From contig CAVSFF010000004.1 of assembly GCA_963727285.1 (NCBI GenBank), positions 1-20,248 of the forward strand: a stretch of DNA of 20,248 bases, in the 5' to 3' direction. Positions 1 through 8,876 of the stretch are shown here, piece after piece (position 1 is the stretch's first letter; each line of letters begins with the position of its first letter). Under the pieces are notes generated by a model. It was given only the letters and a program-made list of their open reading frames with translations, did not search any database and was not told the DNA's origin. This DNA is from CAITWD01 sp963727285. GTDB lineage: Bacteria; Actinomycetota; Thermoleophilia; Miltoncostaeales; Miltoncostaeaceae. A program made the position numbers and the translations under genes.

Positions 1-1
1 C

Positions 2-154
2 CGGGGGCGGCAACGGCATTTATGGGTCGTCGGAGCGGTGGGGGGCGCGCAGGACCCTGGTGAGCTCGCCGCGTTCTTCCCGGACCACCCCTGCAACGGC
101 GCCTATGGCGTGTCTGTCCACCCTGACCAACGGACCACAAAGGCTAGCAACTGA
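2..154 (+). CDS. Possible 3' end of an unidentified gene (partial)
   Basis: A frame open from the window edge runs about 50 codons and stops at TGA 152-154. It ends with a plausible protein-like stretch containing GELAAFFPDHPCNGAYGV. The other frame near the edge reads GGNGIYGSSERW, so a frameshift around 30-60 is possible. The product is not recognised. Its stop lies about 100 bases from the convergent stop of rmlC, which fits a gene end here. An open frame of this length is common by chance at this GC content, so the call is weak. Confidence 0.22.
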   Translation, partial: RGRQRHLWVVGAVGGAQDPGELAAFFPDHPCNGAYGVSVHPDQRTTKASN

Positions 155-257
155 GCCGCCCACACCCGTGTCTCCGCCGCCGACCCAGATGCGGGTGGCA
201 ACTCGCGATCAAATCTGCGCGTCGCACCGCCCTCATGGGCCACGCGCCTAAGAGGGC

Positions 258-860
258 CTAGCCTGGCGGCGTGTAAGCGAAGGGAAGGTCTTGGGCGATC
301 TCGGCGAGCAAGGGCGCGCCCTGGTCGCGTGAGGACACGATCACGTCCATCCGCGGCCACGGAGCGGCGATATCCGGGTCGTTCCAGGCGATTCCCGCCT
401 CTGTGGCGGGATCAAAATAGGCAGAGCACCGGTAGATCACGTCGGCGACGTCGCTGAGCACGACAAAGCCGTGGGCGAGACCCACGGGGACGTAGAGCAT
501 CCGACCGGTCTCGTCGCTGAGATCGACGGCGACCGACTTCCCGTATGCCGGTGAGCCACGCCGGAGATCGACGATGACGTCGAGGATCTCACCGCGTGCG
601 CAGCGCACCAGCTTGGCCTGCCCGGGATGGGTCTGGAAATGCAGCCCGCGCAGGACTCCGCGCGTCGAGCGGGAGTGGTTGTCCTGCAGCCACGGATGGG
701 TGATGCCGATTGCGGGAAACCACTCCGCGCGCGCCGTCTCAACGAAGAAGCCGCGCTCGTCGCGGAACATCGTCGGTTCAATGATGACCGCGCCGGGGAT
801 CTCGGTGGGAATGACTCTGCATGGTCCCCTTGGGTCGTCAGGTGGAGGCGTAATCCCCAT
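258..860 (-). CDS. rmlC: dTDP-4-dehydrorhamnose 3,5-epimerase
   Basis: RmlC epimerises dTDP-4-keto-6-deoxy-D-glucose at C3 and C5, the third step of cytoplasmic dTDP-L-rhamnose synthesis. The frame gives 200 residues from the ATG at 860, close to the usual length of about 180-200. Family marks are present in order: IPGAVIIEP with RDERGFF (about 22-39), RGLHFQ with the catalytic-type His 74, GLAHGF (127-132), VIYRCSAYF (141-149) carrying the conserved Tyr, and GIAWNDPDI (156-164). The start is uncertain: an upstream ATG at 893 is in frame, but family alignments begin near VIPTEIPG, so 860 is preferred. No strong ribosome site is visible. The gene is intact. It stands apart from rmlA, rmlD and rmlB, which lie at 9420-12323 on the other strand, and is divergent from the glycosyltransferase at 1189. 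Confidence 0.93.
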   Translation of the reverse strand: MGITPPPDDPRGPCRVIPTEIPGAVIIEPTMFRDERGFFVETARAEWFPAIGITHPWLQDNHSRSTRGVLRGLHFQTHPGQAKLVRCARGEILDVIVDLRRGSPAYGKSVAVDLSDETGRMLYVPVGLAHGFVVLSDVADVIYRCSAYFDPATEAGIAWNDPDIAAPWPRMDVIVSSRDQGAPLLAEIAQDLPFAYTPPG

Positions 861-1188
861 CGTACGGGGCGACGGTCTGGTGGGGCGCAGCAACTCAGAC
901 GAACGTCGTGCTGCGGTCGAAACTGCGCTGGCTCGGGTTCGAAGCGGCGCATCCGGGAGCGTACGAACCGCTCGATCTCCTCAGCGAAGTGTCGTCGAAT
1001 CGCGGGGCCTGGCGGTTGTGTGGGGGCCTCGAGAGATGAAACCTCGCGGCTTCGGCCGCCCATTTTGTGGCGTTATAGTGCTCCGGGATCTCGGTTGCTT
1101 CGTGACCGAATCACCCAGGCTCGCCGGGCCTACGTCAAGGAGCAATCATCAGCGATATCGCATTGCTGTCGTGGTCGGCGAACCGTTC
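861..1188. other. Divergent intergenic region between rmlC and the GT2 gene
   Basis: These 328 bases separate two divergent genes and should hold both promoters. I see no convincing coding frame. A weak -10-like TATAGT lies at 1074-1079 on plus without a good -35 element. The only clear structure is a small UUCG-loop hairpin at 1046-1059, listed separately. Confidence 0.4.
1046..1059. repeat. Small hairpin with TTCG tetraloop
   Basis: GCGGC at 1046-1050 pairs with GCCGC at 1055-1059 around the very stable TTCG loop. On plus it is followed a few bases later by a short T run (CATTTTG). It sits between divergent genes, so it may be a leader structure rather than a terminator; its function is unknown. 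Confidence 0.35.
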
Positions 1189-2167
1189 ATGGCGGACGAC
1201 GACGACGTGATCGACGACGCGCCCGTAGAACTGAGCGTGGTGATTGTCTCGTACCGTTGCGCCGGCCTCTTGCGCGCGTGTTTGGAGAGCTGGGACGCCT
1301 ACCGCGCCGATGTGGTGATGGAGGTGGAAGTCCTCGACAATGCGTCGGGTGATGGGACCATTGATGCTGCTCGGGGGTTCGACTGGGTGCGTGCGACCGC
1401 GCTCAAAAGAGAACGTGGGCTTCGCGGAAGGCAAACAACCTCGGCATGTCGCGAGCACAAGGCCGGACCGGTCCTTGTGCTTTAACCCGGACACCGTGTA
1501 TTCCCGCCGGGGGGGTTGCGTAAGTGCCTTGACACGTTGTGGGCTGATCCCACAGTTGGGGTGCTCACTCCCCGCCTGGTGGATCCTGAAGGTCGTCTTT
1601 GACCGTCGTTGCAAGCGCGGGTTTCCCACCTTTTGGGGGCTCGTGTGCTACTTCTCAGGCCTCGATCGGAAGTTCCAGGGCCGTCGATCCCAGCGTTACA
1701 CCGTGGGTTGGCTCCCCGATCGCGAGGCAGGCGACGTCGAGGGGTGTCAGCGGATCGTTCATGCTGATGCGCGCCGCGGCGCTGCACGAGGTCGGTGGTT
1801 TCGATGCAGTAGTTCTCCATGTACGCCGAAGACATGGATCTCTGCTTGCGATTTGGCGAGAACGGGTGGCGCCTGAGGTACTGGCCCGGGGTCGAGGTTA
1901 TCCATGTGGGCGCGGGGTCAAACGTAGACGGCAAGGCGCCCCCCGATGGCAAATGAGGCGTACTTCCGAACCATGGCTCCGTTCATCGCCAAGCATCGCC
2001 CTGGGGTGCTCGATCGCTAGGCGGGCATCGGCGACTCGCTCCTTGGCGAGACGCTCTTGGGTGCCTCACATGTATTCGGGGGGCTTCAGGGGACCCTCGG
2101 CGGGTCCCGTGCGGCCCTCGAGCCGAAGACGGCCTGTTCCGACTGGTGGAAGCCAGCTGCCGACTGA
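1189..2167 (+). CDS. Family 2 glycosyltransferase, rhamnosyltransferase-like (frameshifted)
   Basis: A GT-A fold glycosyltransferase that would transfer a sugar from a nucleotide donor to a lipid-linked or glycan acceptor at the inner membrane face. Landmarks in order: ELSVVIVSYRCAGLLRACL with DNASGDGT from the ATG at 1189; NVGFAE near 1410; NPDTV near 1487; FPPGGLRKCLDTLWADP near 1501-1550; LTPRLVDPEGRL to about 1600; GVSGSFMLMRAAALHEVGGFD at about 1742-1807; YAEDMDLCLRFGENGWRLRY near 1820-1880; then MANEAYFRTMAPFIAKHRP to the TGA at 2165-2167. These pieces lie in different frames, so at least five single-base shifts are needed. The rebuilt length, about 325 residues, is normal for WbbL-type enzymes. 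Rhamnose as donor is inferred from the neighbouring rml genes. No strong ribosome site precedes 1189, and GTG 1207 is an alternative. Confidence 0.8.
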
Positions 2168-2173
2168 TGAGGC

Positions 2174-2218
2174 CGGCAGCCCCTCCTCGTAGCAGGAATC
2201 GTCGAGGAGCGGATGCCG
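2174..2218. terminator. Hairpin between convergent GT2 and flippase genes
   Basis: CGGCA at 2174-2178 pairs with TGCCG at 2214-2218, and CTCCTCG at 2183-2189 pairs with CGAGGAG at 2203-2209, giving a two-part stem with a small internal loop. It begins seven bases after the GT2 stop and ends nine bases before the flippase stop on the other strand. The position fits a bidirectional terminator, although there is no T tract. Confidence 0.5.
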
Positions 2219-2226
2219 TGTCGGCT

Positions 2227-3484
2227 CTAGGCGGGGGACTTGCGGTGGATCCCGTCGATGATGCGCTCGCCGGCGCGCTTGGCCATGATCTCGTGTGACG
2301 GCGATCGCGGCGATCGCGCAGACGAGGTCGACGGCGATGATCGCGTTGTAGCTGCGCGCGAGGACTGCCAGCAACAGAATCTGAAGTCCGGCGACGCCGA
2401 GCAGACACCAGGAATACCGGAAGTCCCGGCGCGCAACCTGGTGATACAGCAACACGATGACGCACCCCATGACACTCATCGCAATCGCATAGAACGGCAG
2501 GAGTTCCCCGGATGTTCGGAACGCCGGCCCCGTAGGTCAGCTGCATTAGAGGTCCGCCCGAAGCGGAATCGCGACCAAAGCGAAGACGAGTCCGGCGCCA
2601 ATCGTGATGGCTACCCCGTGGTCGCCAGAAGTGCCGACCTACTCCTCTCGAGCATGCCGCGCAGCTAGCCGCGGCAGGACGAGGGTGACGAAGACTGAAG
2701 TACGAGGAACAGCCCTTGGCCGATAGCCGAGGTTGCGGCGAAGATGCCGGACTCGCGCCCGCCGAGCACAACGCGCCCGGTGATCACGTCCGCATTTGTC
2801 AGGATCGCAAGCGCCGTGATGCCAGCCGCGTTCGGGATCAGCGCGCGTGTGAAACGCTGCCAGTCCGGGTCGGTGCGGCCGATCGGCCCGGCGCGGCGAA
2901 GGGCCCGCCGGGCAAACCACAGGGCTGTCGCGGAACCCAAGATCCAGGATGTGGCCGTTCCGATCAGCGGAGAAATCGCGGTGATGCCCGCGATCCAGAG
3001 CAGCACGAACGCGAGCGGCCGCGAAACGCCGACCACGATATACGCCAGTGGAGTAGCTGCCGAACTTGCCCTCCGTTTGGAGCTGTCCCTGCGCCAGAAA
3101 GAACGCAGCGATTCCGGAGACCACGAATACGGCGGCGAGCGCCTCCTCCGTTGGAAATCCCGGTGTCACCAGTCCGACCAGAACCACCAGGGTGCCGACA
3201 ACGAGCATGCCGATTGCAGTGATGACGACCGCGGCGCGGAGCACCCTGGTGAAGATCGCATCGGGCGGGTTTCCGCGATTGGCACTCGCAAGTGACGGCT
3301 GCAATCCGCTGCACAAGACTGCGACCACGAGGCAGGCAGACAGGAGGGCGGCGACCAGTCCGTACTCGCTCGGCCCGAGGAGGCGGCCAGCTAGAACGAA
3401 GAAGATCCAGTTGCCGCCGCTCCACGTAACGAGTCCGATCCCGACGACGAGCCCGGATCCGACCCAGCGACGTGGGGCGGTCAT
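2227..3484 (-). CDS. Wzx-like polysaccharide flippase, MVF/Polysacc_synt type (frameshifted)
   Basis: A polytopic membrane protein expected to move lipid-linked oligosaccharide across the cytoplasmic membrane. It starts at ATG 3484 with MTAPRRWVGSG and a first membrane segment, followed by FVLAGRLLGPSEYGLVAAL, the flippase family hallmark near residue 30-50. Further hydrophobic runs include VVITAIGMLVVGTLVVLVG and VFVVSGIAAFFLAQGQLQ. The frame then changes near 3040 to one reading PLAFVLLWIAGITAISPLIG and SGIFAATSAIGQGLFLVLQ (to about 2670). It changes again between 2670 and 2480, then reads YSWCLLGVAGLQILLLAVL and finally HEIMAKRAGERIIDGIHRK with the stop at 2227. At least four frameshifts are needed. 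The rebuilt length of about 420 residues is normal. It is divergent from the GT4 gene and convergent with the GT2 gene. Confidence 0.78.
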
Positions 3485-3633
3485 CGAGGTCCGGCGCCCG
3501 GATGGGTCTGGTTGCGGCGTGCAGCGGTCTGGGGCACGCGACTACCGTACCGGGAACGGCCGCGATCGGGATTTGTTCCAGCGCCAGTAGGGTTTGCGGA
3601 GTTCTCATGCGTCGCCCCGCGGCATAATCGTGC

Positions 3634-3651
3634 CGAGACGGTAGGGTCTCG
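3634..3651. repeat. Inverted repeat in the divergent flippase/GT4 promoter region
   Basis: CGAGAC at 3634-3639 is mirrored by GTCTCG at 3646-3651 with a six-base spacer. A second one, GACGT-TGG-ACGTC, follows at 3666-3678. Both lie upstream of the GT4 start in the 228-base divergent gap, downstream of a -10-like CATAAT at 3623-3628. They could be an operator or a leader hairpin; no regulator is identified. Confidence 0.3.
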
Positions 3652-3712
3652 AGGACCGTGACGCCGACGTTGGACGTCGTGTGTGGTCCTTTTCGGAGGT
3701 CGGCTCAGCGCG

Positions 3713-4997
3713 TTGAAGATCCTAATGGTCAATCCGTACTTCTGGCCTGCGGTCACGGGAAGCGGGACCGTAACCCGGCAGTTAAGTCATGAGCTAGCCG
3801 AACAGGGGCACGAGGTAGATGTCCTGACGGTCAATCAGGACGGCCACGGTCACGAAGAGCGCCTCGACGGATTCACGGTCCTGCGCGTCCCCTCGCGTAC
3901 GATCCATCTCGGGGGACTCGCATTCAATTACGCGCTCCCGTTCGCGACGCGGCGCGGCGTGCAGCGGAACGTTAACGGCATCATGATCGCGTTGATCCCG
4001 ATGTCGTGCACCTGCACGGCCAGTTCTGGGATCTGTGTTACTGGGTGGGGGCGTCGGCGCGCGCGCGAGGGATCCCGGTTGTCATGACCGTTCATACGGT
4101 GGTCATCAACGACAATCCTGTCTACAACTCCATCGCCACTACCGGGGGACCGGCTCTTCGCGCGGCCGCTTGCCAACCGTGTCGCCGAATCTGGACCGGC
4201 TATGACAGGCGGGTGACCGACTACATCGGCGGCGCTACAGGATCGATAACCCGGTGTTCCTTCCGAATCCGGTGGAGATGAGCATGTTCACGGGTGCAGG
4301 CGACAGCCGCCGGGTTCGCCGCCAGATCGGTCTGACCAACGAGCCGATAATCCTGTCGTCGGGGCATGTGATTCCGTTGCGCAACCGCGTGCCCCTGGTT
4401 CGCGCATTGCCGAGAATTCTCGAGCATGTACCTGAGGCGCGGGTCGTCGTCGTGGGGGAGGTGTTTGATCGCGAGTTTTTGAAGGTGGCGGCTGACCTCG
4501 GGGTCGATGATCGCGTGATCCCTGTAGGGCGCGTGCCCCATGAAGATGTACCGGACTGGATCGCCGCCGCAACAGTCGAGGCCCATGTTGCTCCATGGTG
4601 AACAGGGACTCGGAATCGATGTTTCGGCGCTGGAGGCAATGAGCTCAGGCGTGCCGAGCGTGCTTGTGGTCGCCGACGACGTAATTCCCGGGGTCAGCCT
4701 CACCGCCTATCCCGGCTTGCCCGTCTAGACGACAGCAATACCGACGACATCAGCGATCTGATCGTGCGCATGATCCAGGACGATGTCGCCCGCGAGAGTG
4801 CGATCCGGGCCGGACAGAGCATCTGCCGGGATGTGTTTTCCGGAGACGTCGTACTCGAGCGATGCCTCGATGTTTATCGTCATGCCATCGAGACGACCCA
4901 GACCGCGGCTGCGGAACGGGCGCCTTCGAAGTCAACAGGCGTAAAGCCCGTCACCGAAGTGATCGACGCGCAAGGCGCGAGCGACGTGGCACGGTGA
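3713..4997 (+). CDS. Family 4 glycosyltransferase (frameshifted)
   Basis: A GT-B fold retaining glycosyltransferase acting at the cytoplasmic membrane face. The preferred start is TTG 3713, giving the typical KILMVNPYFWP opening, with GGAGG at 3695-3699 upstream; ATG 3725 is possible. The N-terminal domain continues with the glycine-rich loop TGSGTVTRQLSHELAEQGHE and VDVLTV. After a shift near 3965 comes VVHLHGQFWDLCYWVG and MTVHTVV. The C-terminal domain (from about 4254) has FLPNPVEMSMF, then PIILSSGHVIPLRNRVPLV, ARVVVVGEV and DRVIPVGRVPHEDVPDW. After another shift near 4597 it has HGEQGLGIDVSALEAMSSG, the donor-binding EAM-SGVP motif, and a final helix frame ending at TGA 4995-4997. At least four shifts are needed. 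The rebuilt length is about 425 residues, as expected for GT4. Its stop overlaps a GTG start at 4994, so a downstream gene is probably coupled. Confidence 0.82.
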
Positions 4998-6117
4998 GAA
5001 TTGGGTCGGTCCCTGCAAACAATGAGATGACGACCTGCCAGGGCTGCGTTTCTCACCGACGTGGGGTCGTTGTGCCTTTGGCCCAGCTGCTGCCGATGGT
5101 GTTCGTGCGCGGCAGTGCCGTTCGCTGGCGTCTGCCTGGCAGTTATCAGTGCGGGTCCTACGTCGTCGCCGGGCCGCTGTCCCGCGGACTCGGACCGTTG
5201 ACGTCGTCGCCGCACGCGAAACACTCGCGAGTCGGCCGCGCGCGGAGGGCCCCACCCCCTCGGCATCGCTCAATTACCAGGCCGGCGCCGTCATCTCAGC
5301 GTCGCGGGACTCGCTGGGGAGGTACTAGCCGAACGTCGCGATCCGGAATCGGCTGGACCCGATGCAAGGGCGGGCTGGAATAACTACCTGGAAGAACGGT
5401 GGGTCGAGTCGTCACGCGCGAAACCCGTGCGCCTGACCCACGTGTTGGCGGGCGCCGAGACCACGCGAACAACCTCTGCGACCCGCTCCTCGATATACAG
5501 TACCTATTCATGCCGAACAAACTGCGCCCGGGGGTTGCCGTGCTGCACGAAGGTCGCAACAATCACCGACCTTGGCGCCGTGCCGGCCGTGTATCGCAAT
5601 CGGTCATTTCGTCCGGGACGCGAGGTGGGCGACAGACCGCGGCGGGGTCTGCCCATGCGGGACCGCGCCACGGTGGTCGAGAGCGCGGGTGGCGGGCGGA
5701 GGGCGGGAGACGCGTAAGGTCCAACGGCGAGCGCTGGGTGCGCCCGGCTGGGCGGAGCCGGCGCGCTCCAGGTCTGGGCGCGCCCCGCGCTTCTGTGGGC
5801 CGGCGCCGCCCGTTGAGAACGGGGCGCAACGCGTGAGCAGCGACGACGGGCGGACAGAGGCAGAGATCGCACCGACGGGGCGTCGAGACGTCGCTGCGAA
5901 CGGCTGCATCTCGGGCGAGCCGCCCGGATCGCGCCTGTTGGCTACGCCCGAACCTGCTCGGCATCGCTCAGCCTCCCGGGATCGCGATCCCGCGCAGGGT
6001 CGTAGCGTGATCGCCCCACGCCGCTGGCCGTTGCGCGCATCCGTGTACAGATCGGTGCGGAGCTCCGGTCATGGCGGTGACGCTCGCGCTTCCCCGGCCG
6101 CGTCCGGCGTCGCATGA
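4994..6117 (+). CDS. Unresolved, heavily frameshifted locus, perhaps a glycosyltransferase-like protein
   Basis: A GTG at 4994-4996 overlaps the GT4 stop in a GTGA arrangement and opens a frame reading VRIGSVPANNEMTTCQGC, then VVVPLAQLLP. This resembles the start of nucleotide-sugar transferases found in such clusters, but the match is from memory and weak. Downstream only patches look protein-like: DVVAARETLASRPR near 5205, NYQAGAVISASRDSLG near 5272, GWNNYLEERWVESSRAKPVRL near 5375-5435 and DPLLDIQYLFMPNKL near 5480-5525. They lie in different frames. The last open frame (entered before 5600) ends at TGA 6115-6117, overlapping the ATG at 6114 of the next gene, but it is Arg/Ser/Pro-rich and may be chance. 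I cannot name a function. The boundaries are those implied by the two overlaps. Confidence 0.35.
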
Positions 6118-8042
6118 CGTCGGTCGCGGATGTGGCGCTAATTGTCATCGCCGAGGATGCACGTGGTACGCCCTCGGCCTCGGCGCTGCACTGTTCATCG
6201 TTGGCGTCGGCTGTTCGTGAAAGAGCTCGAGCGTCGCCCCGGGGAACTCCTTGCGGTGGCCGCCATTCCAGGCGCAGTGATCACCGAAATGATGATCCTG
6301 TTTGTCGCGGCGATCGTCACCGCCCGTCTTGTTGCCGTCGACATCCTTCGATGTGACGGCGCCGGTGATTCTCGGCACGCCAATCATCGCGGTCCTCGCC
6401 GTCAAGGCCGTGCGCCGATTCAGGGCCGGAGGCCGTCACGGAGAACCGCAAGCCGGTGCATTTCAGATTCCCGCCGCCGCCGTCACCATCTTCGCGGTGG
6501 GCGACGCGCCTCTGAGGCCCGAGGCAGGTACTTCGATGTGGCGTGGGCGATGAGCAATGACTCCGCCAACCACATGTACATCACCCGCGCCATCATCAGC
6601 CATGACGGGCTGACGGCTGAGGAGCTGCACCACTACCCCCGGTCGCGAACCTGCTCGCCGCGCTCTTCTCGGCGGCCCCGGGGCGAACAGGTCTCGATCC
6701 GAGCCAGTTGCTGCATCATGACCTGCAGGCCTTCGCATCAACATACGTCGTCCTATTTGCGGCGATATTCCTGTCACTCGCGGCGTGCGTCGTCGTGGCG
6801 GTCCGCGCGAGCCGTGGGGCGGTGCAGCAGGCGCGTCTCGGGACGTACCTCTTGATGATCCTTTCCGGAGCCACCGTCGTCACGCCGCTGATAATGGTCG
6901 CAGCGCTGACGGAGGGTTCCTCTCGGCGGTGGCGGGGATCCTGTTTCGGTCGCGGCGCTCGCGACAGCGATGCAGGCAGTCGAACGCAGATCACCCGTGG
7001 CGTTGGCTCTGGCCGCGAGCGGGACGCTGCTTGCATTCTTCAGCTGGGTCTTGGTCGGCATCGCCCTCTGCCCAATCGTGCTGATCGCAGCCTACGAAGT
7101 CTGGCGCGACGTCCGATCGCGCACGGACGGCACGCGACTGCGCTGGGGCGCGCTGGGCCTGGCCGTCGGCGTGGTCGTACCGGTCGGGTCTCATCGGCGC
7201 CATTGTCGTATCGACAGCTCGCGGCCGGCCTCGCCGGGCCCGGTGGCGCGTACTCGGTGCGGTCGGGCTGCTTGCGGCCCTGACCGTTTGTGGTGTCGTT
7301 GGAGCCCTCGCTTGCGCGCGCCGCCCCGAGTGGCGGCTCTGGCTTGTGCCCACCGCAGCGGGGATTTCGACCGGGCTGCTGGCGCGCTGTTGCGGCTGTC
7401 CCCGGTGCACGGGGGCATGTCGGCGTACTACCAGTCGAAGTTCATCTGGGTTGAGGTCGCCTCGCTGTCCTGGGTTCCCTTCGCTCTGGCCGGCGTGCTG
7501 CTCCTGCGCGCGACGCGGAGCCGCACGCTGCGCATCGGCCTCACGGCAGGTGCTGTCGCGTGCGCCGTCGCGATCCTGGGGGCGTATGAGGTGGCGATAC
7601 CGCAATCCGCGGTTCGACAGCCGCTGGCATGGATCTGGAACGGCGGGGATGTGCCGGATCAGGCGACACTTGCCCAGATGTTCCGCCTCGCCCAAACGGG
7701 GCACGCGGTCGTGCTGTGGAGATCGTCGGACTCACCAGCCGAACAGCAGCTGCTCAACTTTTGGTCGGCGCAGATCTTCTCGGGCATCTCGACGACAGCC
7801 GCTTCGCGCGTTCCCCTGGCAAGTGTCGACTCAGGCTATCTGGTCAGCCCCGCGGCACTGGCATTCCGGAATTGGGCCGCAGATGCCTACAACTCCCGCG
7901 TACCGATCACGACGCTGTGCCAGTTCCTCGCAACCCAAAAGTGGCTGTTGTCGTCACGAGCACCGCGGGAGTCGCGCGGGCGGTTGCCGCGGCGTGCCCA
8001 AATCAGGCAGCTCGCGTGGTCGCATATCCGCCTCCGGCCTAA
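6114..8042 (+). CDS. Large polytopic membrane protein, GT-C-like, copy A (frameshifted)
   Basis: A membrane protein of about 640 residues when rebuilt, of a family I cannot name. It starts at ATG 6114 (TSVADVALIVIA). Hydrophobic stretches follow: WYALGLGAALFIVGVG, ELLAVAAIPGAVITEMMIL, VILGTPIIAVLAV. After these comes an outside loop, AWAMSNDSANHMYITRAII (about 6542-6600) and HDGLTAEELHHYP, whose acidic and His residues resemble the first loop of GT-C enzymes. Many more membrane segments follow (for example GTLLAFFSWVLVGIALCPIV near 7020-7080), then YYQSKFIWVEVASLSWVPF (7430-7485) and PLAWIWNGGDVPDQATLAQ (7620-7678). The end is a soluble domain with VVLWRSSDSPAEQ and KVAVVVTST, closing at TAA 8040-8042. 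Several frameshifts break it. The protein at 17942-19901 is a clear paralogue. A sugar transferase using a polyprenyl-phosphate donor is inferred, not shown. Confidence 0.68.
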
Positions 8043-8240
8043 TGGCGCTGGCGCGCGGCGGGTTTGGGCGGGCCTCGGGACGGGACAGAGACTCTCGTGA
8101 TCGCCGGCGACTTAGGTCGGGACGCGCCGAGCCGGTGCTTGGCCGTCGCGCCGTCGTCCGGTAGCTTCTGATGGCGGTCCCAAAGGTCCGAATTCCGGCC
8201 GGGTCCGAAGCGCGCACGTGGAGACTGGGGCGGGTGCGAA

Positions 8241-8876
8241 CTGAGCGACAATCATGCGCGGTCCTCCTCCGATCCGGGTCCGACGGCAGACGCTGACTAC
8301 ACCGAGCGCCTGGTTCGGCTCGCCTCGCCACTGTGGAAGAGGGTGTTGCCGGTCCAGGCCCCGTACCGGTGGAATATCCGGCGCCTGAATCTCGGTCGGA
8401 CGCTGGACGTCAGTTGCGGCGTCGGACGCAACCTCGCATTTCTCGCTCGATCATCCGTGGGCGTCGATCACAATGTCCACTCGGTGGAGGTGGCCCGCTC
8501 CAAGGGGTTTGTTGCCTACACCCCAGATGCCTTTCTCGCGTCGCCGGATGCCGTGTTGGCGAGTTTCGACACGATCTTGCTCGCCCATGTCGTCGAGCAT
8601 ATGGACCGCAAGACGGCGCAGTCGATCATCGACGGGTACCGCCGATACGTGAAGGACGGCGGGCGTCTTGTCCTGATCACGCCCCAGGAGGCCGGATTCC
8701 GGTCAGATGCGACCCACGTGCGCTTCGTCGACTTCGACGGCTTGATCGATATCGTCGCGACCACCGGTTCCGAAGTCGAGTGGGCCTACTCGTTTCCGTT
8801 TCCCAGGGTCGCCGGACGGGTGTTCACCTACAACGAGTTCGTGATGGTCGCGCGGATGGGCACAAGGTCCGTCTAG
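8241..8876 (+). CDS. Class I SAM-dependent methyltransferase
   Basis: A soluble Rossmann-fold methyltransferase, probably acting on a sugar or lipid intermediate of the glycan; the substrate is inferred from context only. Motif I is TLDVSCGVGRNL (a Ser replaces the usual Gly after Val). The acidic strand-2 end is VGVDHN, and a motif IV region FDTILLAHVVEHM is followed by GGRLVLITPQEAGFRSD. The C-terminus, VAGRVFTYNEFVMVAR, is conserved in similar cluster-borne enzymes. The family-like N-terminus YTERLVRL and VQAPYRWNIRRLNLG is in the same frame upstream of the GTG at 8343, so the true protein starts further upstream. The frame has no ATG, GTG or TTG between the stop at 8169 and 8343. The CTG at 8241 (SDNHARSSSD follows) is used here; an altered ATG/GTG or a frameshift from GTG 8234 is possible. 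About 211 residues. Confidence 0.82.
   Translation: MSDNHARSSSDPGPTADADYTERLVRLASPLWKRVLPVQAPYRWNIRRLNLGRTLDVSCGVGRNLAFLARSSVGVDHNVHSVEVARSKGFVAYTPDAFLASPDAVLASFDTILLAHVVEHMDRKTAQSIIDGYRRYVKDGGRLVLITPQEAGFRSDATHVRFVDFDGLIDIVATTGSEVEWAYSFPFPRVAGRVFTYNEFVMVARMGTRSV

Noticed and set aside
163..197. CACCCG/CGGGTG inverted repeat between the left-edge frame and rmlC as a terminator
   Set aside because: Six pairs with a long loop and no T tract; too weak to list in a GC-rich sequence.
437..1063. Minus-strand open frame overlapping rmlC in another frame
   Set aside because: Arg/Ser-rich shadow; the rmlC frame carries all family motifs.
3928..4176. Minus-strand open frame inside the GT4 gene
   Set aside because: Shadow; the plus strand encodes GT4 motifs on both sides of it.
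1189..4997. Phase variation or programmed frameshifting as an explanation for the broken glycosyltransferases
   Set aside because: The shifts are many per gene, mostly not in long homopolymers or repeats, and also hit housekeeping-type enzymes; sequence error is simpler.
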